NCBI GenBank assembly: GCA_002270565.1
Contig: NQMI01000075.1
Location: 157,110 to 221,109 of the forward strand
DNA length: 64,000 nt
Reading direction: 5' to 3'
Source: Stenocarpella maydis
Lineage: Eukaryota > Ascomycota > Sordariomycetes > Diaporthales > Diaporthaceae
The notes under the pieces were generated by a model. It was given only the letters and a program-made list of their open reading frames with translations. It was not told where the DNA came from and did not search any database. Positions 34,468 through 47,842 of the stretch are shown in pieces; position 1 is the stretch's first letter, and each line of letters begins with the position of its first letter. Both the position numbers and the translations under genes were made by a program.

Positions 34468-35832
34468 ATGTCAGCCACAGATCCCATCTCCCCCCCAGGG
34501 GACCCTGCCCCGGAGGTCCTGGACGGCCGGATTTGGGTTGACGGTTGCTGGGACTTCTTCCACCACGGCCATGCCGGTGCCATGCTGCAGGCCCGCCAGC
34601 TCGGCGACGAGCTTTATGTCGGCGTGCACTCGGACGAGTCCATCCTGGAGAACAAGGGTCCTACAGTCATGAACCTCCAGGAGAGGTGAGCCCCCACACA
34701 AGTCCTGTAGTATCGTCTTCTCTCTGACGCAAAGTATAGACTCGCTGCCGTTGATGCCTGCCGCTGGGTGACCCGCTCCGTCTCGCATGCCCCCTATGTC
34801 ACCCAGCTAGACTGGATCACCCACTATGGCTGCCGTTACGTCGTGCACGGCGACGACATCACCTCTGACAGCAGCGGCGAGGACTGCTACCGCTTCGTCA
34901 AGGAGGCCGGCCGCTTCAAGGTCGTCAAGCGCACCCCCTCCATCTCCACCACCGACCTCGTCGGCCGCATGCTGCTTTGCACCCGCACCCACTTCATCAA
35001 GTCGTTGCGCCGGACGCTTGGAGGCAGCGACGGCCATGGCAGCGAGTCGGAGCGCAAGACCGAGGGCGCGGCCATGACGGTGCGCATGAGGCTGTATGCC
35101 ACCGACGAGACGGCCAGGAAGCCCGGCGCAAGCGTGTGGTTCTGGGAAACAAGCTCGCTGCATGCTAAGACGGGGCACGACGACATTGACGACAAGGGCA
35201 CCTTTACCCAGTTGTTCGAGGGGCCAACACCGAGGCCTGACCAGAGGGTGGTCTACGTCGATGGCGGGTTTGACCTGTTCTCGAGCGGCCACATCGAGTT
35301 CCTGCGCCTGGTGGTCGAGGTGGAGGAGAAGAAGGCCGCCGACAAGGGCTGGGACAAGGACTACTCGCCCGTGTACGTCGTCGCAGGCGTGCACGATGAC
35401 GAGGTCATCAACCACTGGAAGGGCGTCAACTACCCCATCATGAACATCTACGAGAGGGGCCTCTGCGTGCTGCAGTGCCGGTACGTCAACTGCGTCATCT
35501 TCGGCGCCCCCTTCACGCCCACAAAGAACTACCTCACGTCCTGGACCTGGGGCGCCCCGGACGCCGTCTACCACGGCCCCACCTCCTTTATGCCTCTCAC
35601 CTACGACCCTTACTCCGAGGCCAAGGCCCTCGGCCTATACCAGGAGATCGGCCACCACAGTTTCCAGGATGTCAACGCCGGCAACATCGTGGACCGCATC
35701 ATGAAGAGCCGCAAGCAGTACGAGGAGAGGCAGAGGAGGAAGGGCGAGAAGGCCGATGTCGAGGCGGCTGCCAAGCTGAGGGAGCAGCTCGAGGAGGAGC
35801 AGAGGAAGAAGGAGGCACAGACCTCAGTATAG
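34468..35832 (+). CDS. ECT1: Ethanolamine-phosphate cytidylyltransferase
   Basis: Makes CDP-ethanolamine from phosphoethanolamine and CTP, the rate-setting step of the Kennedy pathway to phosphatidylethanolamine. Exons 34468-34685 and 34740-35832 give 436 residues. The protein has the tandem cytidylyltransferase fold typical of the enzyme. In the first domain the CTP motif HHGH is at residues 32-35 and the RTxxxSTT signature reads RTPSISTTDLVGRML. The second domain starts RVVYVDGGFDLF near residue 245, where the HxGH position reads SSGH, so the second site lacks the first His. The C-terminus is a charged helix ending KKEAQTSV. The intron is GT-AG and 54 nt. There is no signal or membrane segment, as expected for a cytosolic enzyme. 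Confidence 0.95.
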
Positions 35833-36259
35833 CTGCGTCATTATCGCACAGGATACTCTGGTCTCAGCACACCATAAGCGAGTGGTAGGATCTGAAACAG
35901 CATCTCTCAGCGGAGACAAAACGCGATTAATAGAAACGCGGAAAAGTACCTAGGTAATTGATTTTAAAAAGTATGAAAATAAAAATGATTCCCCGATGAC
36001 TTCATGTTATCAGACCCACTGTCTTGGCTCAAGGACACCCGTCTGGTATCAACGTGCCGTATGCCACTCAGAGCACATGCACAGAAACATCTCATCGACT
36101 ATACTACAGCTTGAGCCGCCGGCGCGGGTTGAACTTTAAAACCTCAACTGCCACATTACCGTCTCGAGTCTTGATGAATACAGCGCGATTTCCCTGCAGA
36201 ATCAAGAGTCTGCTAATTAGTTACTGCACCCAGGGTGTGACAGTTCGCTATGCCTTTGT
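35833..36259. other. Intergenic, 3' side of ECT1
   Basis: No gene recognised. Composition becomes A+T-richer from about 35930 towards the TIR element. Confidence 0.5.
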
Positions 36260-37122
<863 letters not shown>

Positions 37123-39406
37123 TCCCTTGACTGTTGTGCTTCCCTAGCTAGTAATAAAAGCCCATCAGTCACATTCTATTTTAGTGATATCCACCTGGCT
37201 AACAAGTCGATGCGGCGGTCCACTGTGTCTCCAAAATGATTTCAGTCTCACCCTTGTGTATGATTTCTTTTAGTTGACCAACTAACGGTTGGAAGTCTGT
37301 TGAATGCCTGGATTGAGCGTTGCTACGTGTATGCCTAGGTTGCTGGGAGGGAAAACTAATTATGCCGGGCCGGCCCTCCCTGCAGCCCTGAGCCGTTTTG
37401 TTTCCCCTCCTATGCCCAATGCCATGCATTCGTGTTGCTATGTATCATCCTGTTGCCTCTGCTGTGGGCATATCTGGTGCAGATCATCAACTGGATATCT
37501 GCTTTAATGTCCACACTTGTGCAGTAGGTCACTAATCTGACGAGCAAAAGTGCCCAACTTACACATTGCCCACAACTTGTAGCTACCTAGTTATTGTCTC
37601 TCATCCCACCAGGCCAGCCATTGTCGTCCCGGCTTAGCTGAGGAATTCGAAGAACACAAATAGTTTAACCCTCGCTGAAATGTAGAGATCCAATCTCGGT
37701 CACTATCCGTTGCTATGTATCTTTTTCTTTTGCTTTCATCTGGTGCTCCCCTCGTGGGGTAAAACCCGCGTGTGTTCCACTGAGTTCCACTTCTGTACCC
37801 TGGTAACCCGTAACTAGCAACAGCAAAGCTTGTTCTCTACGCAGTTGATAGGAGCACTCAGGTATGGCCAACTTTGTTATGATTTTAAATACTGTTCATG
37901 TCCGCTTCACAGCCATATGCAATACATGACTATACAATCTTAGCCGTAATAAAAAACTAGTAACAGAGTAACTAATAGGTATCTTGAGCATTGATTGATG
38001 GAGCTGAGACGATAATACGCCTAGGATGAAGCTTCATCATAGTCTACTACGGTCAAGACCAGTTGACTGAGTTGAGCAGTAATCATTACGGTAGAGTACC
38101 TAGGTATGTACAACCTGAGTGATAGTGTCGCCACTTGGCAAGCGGCCTGCCTCCTCTGCAGTATCTGCTTCTGGCTGAGAATATCCGTTCGAGATGAGTT
38201 GGGCCGCGCCCACTGAAGAGGTCTGTAAGTATGTAGGCCCCGAGTTCGGTCCCTCCGATCACGGCAACACAGATCCACAATGACGGACAAGGAAAGTAGT
38301 CTCGAAGTGTAACTGACGACAATAGCTGGAGCCGGGCACGCAAAGCCGCGTCAGGGAATCGCCCCCGTGATGAGGATTATTGCAGCGGCTCTCGGCAATT
38401 GGCGTCTACCAGCGGTTAACTGCGGCATCACGGCTCAATTTCCCACGCTAGGCCAACTCCCAAGATGTTTCCGCCGGGGACGACATGTCGCCCTCTGGAA
38501 CATTGTGCCGCAGTACAGCCCGATTTCTGTTTTACAGCAACAGAGAGGCTTTTGTAGAGGCATGGTGGAACAGTGGTGCAGGTGTGGGCCGCGGAATGGT
38601 CTACAAAAAGAGCTGAAGACTGACTCTTGATATCATAGCGCACATGTCAGAAGCGGACAAGTAAAAAAAGACTATATCGAAGCCAAGGACGCAATCAAAC
38701 CGTATCTGGCTTGATTCGAAGCGGTCCTGACTCAACTATGGCTTATCTTCCTGGCGCGCAGCCAGTTCATGTCCGTACGTCACCGGAAGCTGTCCAACGC
38801 CCAGACGCCCTGCGATTTTTGAGACACTGACAAGGCGATGCAGGGTTCTGATAAAAAAAAAATATTAGAATAAAAGGCAGCGTCGGGCTCGTCAAGACGA
38901 GGGAGGCGGTAGCGAAGGCAAGGACTAGACCACGCGGCCCCCTAGATCGCAGCGAGAGGCCGAGCTTAGAGCCTCAGCACCGTCTGCCTCTCCGTGCGCA
39001 TGTGCGCAGCGAGCGCTGCCGTTCCGGAGCACGGAGCCCTGCTCCTGTTCTCGTCGATGTTTGCATTATCAGACTAATACACCGTTCTGCTGCCGCTCAC
39101 CCATGGATCAAGCTGCCATTGGCCAGTGAGTCACCTGCTTTGCTTGCTCCTCCTGGATCGGGGTGAACGTCGTGTTAGTCCCCCAGAGTTCCCACGCCCT
39201 CTTCCTTGAAACTGCGGCTTCTTATAAGAGCAATTGAGACCTCGCTAGAACTTTTCTAGTCTATTTTCTCATCCCTCCAACTTCCCTACTCCTTTCTCAG
39301 GTGTCCCGTGGGAATACTGTGACGTGGCACGCTTTATTTGTGTTGTTCTTAGACCACCCCGCCAGCCACGTATATCTCGCCAGGACACACAGTAGACATA
39401 TCCACC
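37123..39406. other. Intergenic region upstream of the aminotransferase
   Basis: No gene recognised in 2.3 kb. An A-run lies at about 38851-38861. The last 150 bp before 39407 hold a TATAAGAG box-like site at 39221-39228 and a CT-rich stretch at 39260-39300, which probably mark the promoter and start of transcription of the aminotransferase. Confidence 0.45.
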
Positions 39407-40714
39407 ATGGCTCCAGGCTTGATCACCCCGACCACGGCCTCACTGGACGCCGACCTTACCTCCAAGGCCATCGAGCACAAGCTGGAGGAGATCGACGCAC
39501 CCACGAAGCTGCCCGAGCTGGACGCCTCCAGGCTCACCTACGCCCTCACCGAGAACCCGCGCCCCGTCCCGGACGAGGCAACAGCCTACGGCGGCAACGA
39601 GACAATATGCACCGACCACATGATCACAGCATCGTGGTCCGCCTCGAGCGGCTGGGCCGCCCCCGAGCTCAAGCCCTACGGGCCCCTCAGCCTGATGCCC
39701 ACGGCCTCGTGCCTGCACTACGCCACCGAGTGCTTCGAGGGGCTCAAGGCCTACCGGGGCTTCGACGGCAGGCTGCGGCTCTTCCGCCCGGACTGCAACG
39801 CGGAGCGCCTCCGCATGTCCAGCACCCGCATCGCCCTCCCCGGGTTCCCCCCGGCCGAGGTCGAGCGCCTCATAGTGGCGCTCATGGCCGTCGACGGGCC
39901 CAAGTGGCTGCCCCACGACCGCCCGGGCAAGTTCCTCTACATCCGCCCGGCCGTGATCGGCACCCAGCAGCAGCTCGGGGTGCAGGCGCCCCGCGAGGCC
40001 CTGCTCTTCATCACCGTGTCCTTCATGCCGCCCATGGACGCCCCGCAGGGCGGGTTGAGGCTGCACACTAACCCCGAGGACATGATCCGCGCCTGGGTCG
40101 GCGGCTTCGGCTACGCCAAGCTGGGCGCCAACTACGGGCCCAGCCTGCTCGCCACCGTCGAGGCGCGGAGCAGGGGGTTCGGTCAGATCCTGTGGCTCTA
40201 CGGAGCGGAGTGCTACTGCACGGAGGCCGGCGCGTCCAATTTCTTCGTTGTGTGGAGGTCCAAGGAGACCGGCCGCCCACAGCTGGTCACGGCGCCGCTG
40301 GACGATAAACTAATCCTAGACGGTGTTACGCGGAGAAGCATCCTGCAGCTTGCGCGAGAGAGGCTGGGCGATGAGGTGGACGTGGTGGAGAGGAAATACA
40401 CCATCGACGAGGTCCTAGAAGCGGACAGCGAAGGACGGGTGATCGAGTCGTTCGCGGCGGGCACAGCTGTAAGTTTTTCTTGCTCCTTGCTCTTAGACCA
40501 CCTGGAAGTTATGTTGGGTTTTGCTGACTGTGACAACCTTTAGTACTTCGTCTGCCCCGTCTCACTCGTCCACCATAGAGGGAAGGACATCAAATTCGGC
40601 ATGGGCGACGGTGAGGGAGGAAAATACACCCAGACAATCAAGAAGTGGATGGGAGATATCATGTACGGGGAAGAGGATCACCCATGGGGTGTTGTTGTGC
40701 AAGAGGAAGTATAG
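39407..40714 (+). CDS. Branched-chain amino-acid aminotransferase (class IV PLP)
   Basis: Transfers the amino group between Leu, Ile or Val and 2-oxoglutarate. Exons 39407-40468 and 40544-40714 give 410 residues. The class-IV fold is clear: LHYATECFEGLKAYRG near the start of the catalytic part, RPAVIGTQQQLGV, and the PLP lysine K238 in GGFGYAKLGANYGPS. ECYCTEAGASNFFVV and the second exon's YFVCPVSLVHH, then YTQTIKKWMGDIMYG, complete the family pattern. The first residues (MAPGLITPTTASLDADL) are acidic and do not look like a mitochondrial presequence, so a cytosolic form is likely; paralogues in fungi also serve secondary metabolism. The intron is GT-AG, 75 nt. A SAM methyltransferase gene lies 2.4 kb downstream, with one unknown gene between. 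Confidence 0.95.
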
Positions 40715-41117
40715 ACTAACCCTCCGGTCCTCATGGTTTGATTTTCTGTCAGCAAAGCATCATATCCAGGCGTTGTGGGTTGAGGTTCGGAGGCATTGAT
40801 ATTTCGATAGATGACTATCAATGATGACTCTTCCATTAATTCCAAGCAAAGATAGCCAATGTCGACGAGATGGATTTTTTTGACGTCAAATCCAGAGGGC
40901 TCCAGATTACCTTTTTAAGTTACTCGTGGGTTTGACCCTCAGTTCAGCATCCTGGCGCCAGCAAGTTAGGATATCCCCTATATCGATTTAGCAACCAAGC
41001 AGCAACAGACTGGTCACAACTCGAACGCTTTAAATTTCACACAGGCCATATCATCGCATGCGTTCGCACCGAGCATGGTCAGCCGGCCGGATCACGGCCC
41101 CCTCTATTCAGCCTCCT
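40715..41117. other. Intergenic region between convergent genes
   Basis: Both neighbours end here, so it holds two 3' UTRs. Nothing else recognised. Confidence 0.6.
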
Positions 41118-42197
41118 TCAATCTTCTAAGAGGTAATGCTGCAGGAGAGCAGACATGGCGCCGTGTATCTTTCTTGCGAATTCCTACAGACGATGTGAGC
41201 GGAAGTGGAGGGGCAGTAGGCCACAGTGGGTGGAGCCTACCTTTTCGCACGCCCGAGCTTCCTCATGCGAGTCTTTGATGATGAGGGCTACTTCCGCCTC
41301 AAAGGCTTTCATGTCCTCTGCCAGAGACTGCTGCAAGGCTCTGCCACAGCCATTCTTGCTTGCTGGAAGATCGATTATCCCATCCAGTCCAGCGATTCTG
41401 GCTTGGACCTCTCGATCAGTGGCCTCCCAAGCGTCCCACAAGTGGTTCACATCCGTCTCAAGTGTCAGTATAAGGTCGCCAACTGCGGCAACCTCTTCGC
41501 CGATGTGGACCTCACGGCAGGTTGTATCCCCATCTTGGTCTTTGGAGCTCTCGGCAATGGCAGTTTCGGAGGGCGACTTGGTTATTCTCCTTTGGTTGGA
41601 CTCCACAAGAGCGAGGAAACGATCATCTTCGCCTCCCATGTCATCCACAGCACCTTTCAGGGCTTCATACAAGTCTCTGAGCTGGGTGAGCCCGTTGTTG
41701 TGCAGATTGATCGACTCGATCGCGAAGCTGCCTGTTCAACAAGCGATGTCAGTCCGTGGGTATGATTGAGGGTTGGAATTCCCGGAGAAGATGGAAAGAA
41801 TCGCACCTGCCAGCTCGTCTCTCAGCTCTCTGGCCACAGGCGATTCATTGATGACGGTTCGGCGCTGCTTGTCTTGCTTGCGAGATTCTTGCTGGCGTGG
41901 CAGTGCGCGTTGCTGCTGTTCTACTGGACGGGGCTGTCCTGGAGATGGCGGTAGCATCTGCCCCTTGGTTTCCTGCGCAGTGCGTCTTGGGTTGCCAAAG
42001 AAGGCAGCAGTCACATCAACGAAACCAGGCTTTTCGGGGCAGAGAGTGGGGGGCGCATTTGGCTTCTCTTCATCTAGAGACTTGAGGCGCTCGAGCAGGC
42101 TGCGTTGGCCACCGTTCTCTTGGTTGGAAGGGCCCAAGGGTTCAAGTCGGACTCGCTTGACGCCTTTTCGGGCTGAGTAACTTGTACTGGCAAACAT
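41118..42197 (-). CDS. Unrecognised protein, charged with a coiled-coil-like C-half
   Basis: I do not recognise the family. Three exons, 42197-41807, 41731-41241 and 41183-41118, join in phase to 315 residues from the first in-frame ATG (MFASTSYSARKGVKRV). The frame is open upstream to about 42308 without an ATG, so a further 5' exon is possible. The N-half is basic and Pro/Gln-rich. From about residue 125 helices rich in Leu, Glu and Asp follow: SFAIESINLHNNGLTQLRDL, EALKGAVDDMGG, a helix around TDVNHLWDAWEATDREVQAR, and a last exon EFARKIHGAMSALLQHYLLE. This is the look of a small coiled-coil subunit, for example of a kinetochore or cytoskeletal complex, but no family motif supports a name. 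Introns are 75 and 57 nt. Confidence 0.7.
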
Positions 42198-43078
42198 GCT
42201 GGACCAAGACCTTGGAGTCAAGGAAGGGTTGGAAGCGTCAAAATGGGTATGCTGGGCCAAATGCCTTGCGTCCTTGACTGAGCTGACTCCCCTGCCATTA
42301 GTGGACAAATTTGGCCCTGAGAAACGGGATGACGACTTGTGCGTGACGCGATGGCTGCGTGTTCTGAGGGTTCAAGCCAACTTGGACGCAGAAATCAGAG
42401 AGAGGAAATTGAGCTGAGAACGGAGTTGGCAGGCAATGCTCGAACCAGACGTGACGAGATGGTGCTTCGGCAGTTTGGCCAAGGGGAAGGCATGCTGCTC
42501 TAGGGACGGCAGTCGCCTAAACCGGCAACAGCCAGGCTCAGGACGACTCTGGCTCCCAGAATTCAAACACACCAACTCAACCGCGCCATGAATGACTTGC
42601 CCTTGAAGCCTGCCCAGATCACCTGTGTCTTCAGATTCCCCAGTACTCTGACTCAATGTTGAAAAGAGCCCGAGTAGCGATCGATGCCTGCCTCAACGAG
42701 AAGCTTATGGGGGTCAGCACTCCTCCGCCAAGAGAAACCTATGTGTGACGGCTGGGGCAATCTCGGAAACCCACTGCCATCGAAAAGAATGGAAACCGGT
42801 GCAAAGCAGGCATGGGGAAATCTGGCTTTCCTATAGCAAGCGGGTATTACACCAATGTCTCGGCCGTGAGGTTGGCTACACTTCTGACCCAGTCAGAACT
42901 CTGAACGCCGTCGAGCCAAATGGTCTCGTCTCATCGGTTTGCGTCAGACCATGCATTGCGGCGGCACGTTCTGTGCTTGATGGCGGCCTGGACACATTGT
43001 CCATCCTAAACCCCAAAGTTATCAAGACAGCTTGCTGTCGATCGGTTCGATTGCCCACCCCTAACACAATGTCCCTCC
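42198..43078. other. Intergenic region
   Basis: Upstream of the unknown minus-strand gene and downstream of the methyltransferase gene. No gene recognised; the part nearest 42198 may contain a missed 5' exon of the unknown gene. Confidence 0.45.
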
Positions 43079-44383
43079 TTATTTCTGGAACGACACAACG
43101 GCGTACCGAAAGCTACCATTGGCATATCCCCTCCGCATAGCACGGAATGCCTGCAGGAAAGCGATTCCATCCCTGCCCTGGCTGAGCGCAAAGGCCCACA
43201 GGGATGGGTTCTGGACCAATGACCACGAGATATCCCTGAGGCGCAGCAACTGGTTAGTCGGGCAGTGTTGAACGCTGTCGGGAGGGCCGCTCCACGAAGC
43301 ACTTACCAGGTCGCCTTGACATGTTCGGATATGTCCTTTGGGCCCCCGAAGACACCCAGGCCAGCCTCCTTGGCGTACTTGATGTAGTCGGCTTGTGCGC
43401 ACAGCGGTGGCAGAAGCATGCCATCTGTTACCGTGTCAACATTATCGTGCCCCCTTTTTGAGAACCCCTGGCTAGGAACGATTGGCCAAAGCTCTTTGGC
43501 GACCTCTACTGGGACTCACAGACCTTCGATCGGTTTGATATCATCGTTGAACTCCTTCTCGCCTAGGCCCTCCGCCTTGAACCAGTCGGCGAGCGCCAGC
43601 TTTCCGCCTTGCTTCAGCGACTTGTGCGCGTTCTGGAAGAACAGCTGTTTGTTGGGAAAGTGACTCAGTGCTTCGCAGATCCAGACTGCATCGAAGGATT
43701 CGGACTGCGCGGCAAAGACGTCCCCCATCTTCTCGGCGTCGAGCTCCATGAACTTCACCTTGCCCTTGCCTATTTTGAAAAAGCCCTCTGCATCTGCCTC
43801 TTGGTCTGACAGGCTGGCATCGTCCTTGGCGGCCTCAGACTTGGTTAGGCGTGTGGCCATCTCGACCTGCTTGGTGGAAATGGTTATGCCGGTGACGGTG
43901 CAACCCAGCTGCGAAGCGAGGTACCGTGACGTGCCACCGATTCCACATCCTACATCCAGGACCTTGCTTCCCTCCCCTATTTGCGACGTCTCCAGCAGCA
44001 GGCGTATGAGATTGATTTGTGCCTGTTCTTTGGTCTCACTGGCCTTTGACTCTGGCGTTGGCCAGTAGCCGTGGTGGATGTGTGCGCCCCTGTTTATTAG
44101 AGGGCATCGTCAGCAAGCGCTGGGCCCATGGGTGACCAAAGCACATTGTGGTAGCAACCAGACTGCTCTTTGAGGACCACCAATGGACGAGAAGCCTGGA
44201 CAGTGGTAACTCGAGCGTCCGCATCGTGACGTACCACAGGCTCAAGTAATACTCGCTAGCCAGATCATAGTGGGTTTTGATCCTGTCCTTTAGAGTCTGC
44301 ATGGTGTCATGCGCGAGGCCAAGTGGGGTCTCATACTGCTTGCTCAGAGCAGTGTTGTCCTCGACTGTGGTTGTCGCCATCAT
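43079..44383 (-). CDS. Class I SAM methyltransferase, sterol-methyltransferase-like
   Basis: Four exons, 44383-44235, 44089-43524, 43424-43307 and 43235-43079, join in phase to 329 residues. SAM motif I is VLDVGCGIGGTSRYLA, and the block upstream, SLWGAHIHHGYW, is the substrate-side signature shared with sterol 24-C- and gamma-tocopherol-type methyltransferases. Later motifs are WICEALSHFPN, LALADWFKAEG and DGMLLPPLCAQADYI. There is no membrane segment. The substrate cannot be read from the sequence; the true ergosterol enzyme has a different, conserved N-terminus, so this is a paralogue, perhaps for a secondary metabolite. The second intron uses a weak donor GTCTGT; the stronger GTGAGT four bases on breaks the frame. 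Upstream, TCCTCGCAG may end a leader intron. Confidence 0.85.
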
Positions 44384-47300
44384 GGATTGATCAAGGTTGC
44401 GTCTGCGAGGATAATTAGATGGCTTCGTGAGCACATGCAGTCGCAGGTGAGGGAGCCGAGCTCTGTTAGCCGTCCAAGCTGCTCACAATGATTTCTGTTT
44501 TGGAGAATTGTTGTGAGGTCGCATGTGGCTCATGCGGGCATGCCTGCACCATCTGAAGTTTGAGGCTGAATTGGAGCTTGTGATTGGCCCGTCGTGTGGT
44601 TGTGAAGCAGAAACCTCGGCCTGCTTGTGGCTCGGAAGGGCGCTTCGCCCCCTTGCTCGTGTAAGGTCATACCTAGTAAGGAACCAGAGCTCCGGAGCTC
44701 ACTGCCCTGCTTCGAACTGTCCCGGCCGTCTCAGGATCTCAGCAACAGCAGCAGCGGCCCTGCAGCCCCAACGAGATACGCTAACAGACAGCCTTGAGCT
44801 TGCGGTCGCACACTAAGCACCGCCACAGAGGTGAAGATGGGCGCGGGGCAGGGAAAAGCAGGGAGCTTGCTTGCCCATAAACTTCGGCCTTGACCCCTGG
44901 TGGGGCCGTCGGGGGCGTTCGTCGACAATGGATTGTTGCATGGCAGCGTGACAGCTCCGACATCACCGGATGTGCCCGACGGCATAGCTCCCCCGGCCTC
45001 TTGGCGATTGTTTGTTGACCGGCCGAGAGTCTAGTGTACGAAGTACAGCCTCCGCCTAGAGACCATGCCTTCATCCTGTCCGGCAGGACCAACGACAGAG
45101 GACACGGAGGGCTTGACAAGTATGCCGTGAGAGGTCACCGCCCAGCGGTCAGCCGTATCCACCAACCTTGGGTGCGTTCGACAAACTTGAGACAGCTGGC
45201 GGTGAACCCAGGGTCAAAGCTGTTCTTGTCACAGAGTCTCATCTTGAGTCTTGGTTCAACAAATACCTACCGACATGGACGGTAACCAGGCTGACAATTA
45301 AAATACCGGGCAAATACTCCCTGGACACTTGGTTAGGCTTGTTGGTCAGACAGACCTGGGGGCGGCCTGGTCTGGCCTGTCAAGGGGCCGATGGACCAGA
45401 CCAGAGCACACCATTGCTATCCTCGGCTACCTCCACGACGGCCTGCTTACAGTTGGCCATGATGACTGGGCTGGGACCGGGGCGAAGGTGCAGCACAAGC
45501 CCAAACATCCCCGACACCTCGTGGTCTACTCTCCACCGGGACAGTTTCGTCTTGGCGGAAACAGGGCGAGCCGGTGAGCAAAAAAAAACAAAAAAAGGGC
45601 AGGAGCTGCGGTGTCTGGGCCAACTTGCGTCACTGCAGCCCATTCTTCGCATGGGGTCCGGTCCATCCATCCAGTCAGCCCGGGAGGTCACTTGGCTTCT
45701 CGTCATGACCGCCATCCCGCGAAACGCTGCACATTTATCAAGGCCATGCGAGGAGCGAGGGCACCGAGGGCGCATAGTCGGCCTATTGGACAGGACGTGG
45801 TGGCTACATACATACATGCTGCTGTTATGCGAGCCATGTACGGAGTACACAGTGTATCTACTTGCTCACTAACAGCCCGGCACCCGACAGTGAAGATTGA
45901 TAAGGGACTGCAAGTTGCCCCGCGGACTGCAGTGCGGCATCTCGGCTTCCACAACGCAGCACGCAGGTGGCTGGCGTCCTGCAGGTTTCTGAGTGGCCGA
46001 CGAATCAGTCTAATCCAGAAATACCCTCGTCGCCCTTGCCACTGCCGTCAGACCTGACCGAGTCGGAAATCGGAAAGCTGGGGGCCACATGTTGACGCAA
46101 TGCCTGCTGCACGACTTGGCCATGAGAAACAAGAAACGCCTTGAATCAAAGCGCTCACACACTCTCATGCGCTGCCCGATTATGCTCGGAGGGCTCAAGC
46201 TTGCACAGATGTCGCTCGCGGGCAACTGCCATCTGCGCTGCCTTGGCCTCGCTGATCTTCATACGTATAAGCAGTCAGGAGCCGCCTGCAGTCGCCAGTG
46301 CTGACAGCCTGCCTCTCCTGGCTACCCTTGGTAGATTTATCACCCAGCAACCCTCACCCGGCTGTGTCTTGGTCTACTGGCCCCCCCTCCCAACCTTGTC
46401 TTGCCAAAAGCCTGCGTCTCTCGTCTCCGCGCCAGCCTATGAACTTGCTTGCCCCGGATCTAGGACATCCCCTCCAAGCTTCCTCGTGCCTTGCGGCCGC
46501 TTTTTAGATCGCGCGAGCCGACTCGACGGCTTTTCTGGTTCTTATAAGACTGCCTGACCGCCAGACCTGTGCCTGATCTTCGCCGTCTCCCACGCCCCTC
46601 AAACTTGTCTCGAGAAGACGAGTCAGCCAATGCTCGCCGTGCTGGACCACCTATCTGGCCACTCCACGTAGCCGATTCACGACAATTCACCAGTCTCCGG
46701 AAAAGCCAGCCAGCCAGTCATCGCAAACGACTTGGCCCCGACACAGTCAAAATCCGTCTCTGTGACAGGCCAGAAACAGCCCGGGTGGGTCAAGACCCAG
46801 GCCGACGTGTGCGAAGCCAGTTCCCAGGGACCCTCCAGACCGCCCCAGCAGCCCAGCAGCCTAGACAGACACGACAGGACAAGACCAAGAGACCCCCGGT
46901 GCCGTTCAGCCGGTGCAGCACCGCCCGCCAAGCCCCGAGGGTGGCCCCAGTTAAACGGCCTCGACGCCACTCGCTGTTCACCCACCAGCGGCTCCACCAT
47001 TTGATTGTCGCTAAACCCTCTTAGGTGAGCCTCTAGCTTCCCGGTGCTTCCTGACCTCTGCCCTTCACCACTCGTTCCCGCTGCGGCGCAGGCATCTGGA
47101 GACGCGCCCTCCCATCCAAGCGGATGGCTCCAAGGGCCTGCGACGGCCACACGGGCTGGCCTGCAACTCAACTCTGCTTTCCCTAGTGCGCTTGGCTTGT
47201 CTGCAGTCGGCGCCTGAGGGTGGGAATTCAGGCCCAGTCGGTCGATACCTCCTCGCCTCTCAAATCTCCCCACGCATGCTTGAAATTGTCCGGCATGGGT

Positions 47301-47842
47301 CCCAGCAGTGAGATCGGCTCACAAGCTGCACGGCTCACGGCAGCCTCAATGCAGCCTTTCTGATAATAGGCCCTCTTGTCCTACTTGAGAGGCCTTCTTT
47401 GACAAGACTCAACAACTGTTCCAGAATCCTCGGGCCGCTGAAGGCATCCAACGATCCGTCTCGCATCGCATCTCTCCTGGTGGTGCTTACACCTTTCCCA
47501 CATATTGGTGGCATCGATCCTCTCCTAGCTACCCTTCCTGCGTTGCCGAGTGGTGGTGAAATGAGAATACCCACCGTATCCTTTCTTTAGCTATCTTCCC
47601 TCCTTAGAGCTTGTTCGTTTATTATTACCCGACTTTCAAGCTGCGCTGGTCGCAATTGCAATCTGCACAGGGGACGACAATAAGAGCCGAGTGGTGCCTC
47701 TCCCTGGTCGTTCTGTTCGAGACATCTCACGGACCCTGCTGGACGTCGCCGAAAGACACAGACTGCTGTCTACTCGCTTCTTGTTTTGCTCCACGCGAAT
47801 TGCTACTACTACCCACCACCTCGGGCATCAAGCTGAACAAAA
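44384..47842. other. Long intergenic region
   Basis: About 3.5 kb without a gene I can support. Both flanking genes start away from it, so it is a shared upstream region. Open frames of up to ~230 residues are present but overlap on both strands, lack domains and have unstructured Pro/Arg/Ser composition. In the right part, TTAG|GTGAGC near 47023 looks like a donor and CT-rich tracts follow, so the gene at 47843 may have a long spliced leader. Confidence 0.4.

Noticed and set aside
45168..45872. 234-residue plus-strand open frame
   Set aside because: No domain, no splice support, biased composition, and a comparable frame on the opposite strand.
46677..47273. 198-residue minus-strand open frame
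   Set aside because: No recognisable domain or start context; it overlaps plus-strand frames of equal quality in G+C-rich leader DNA.
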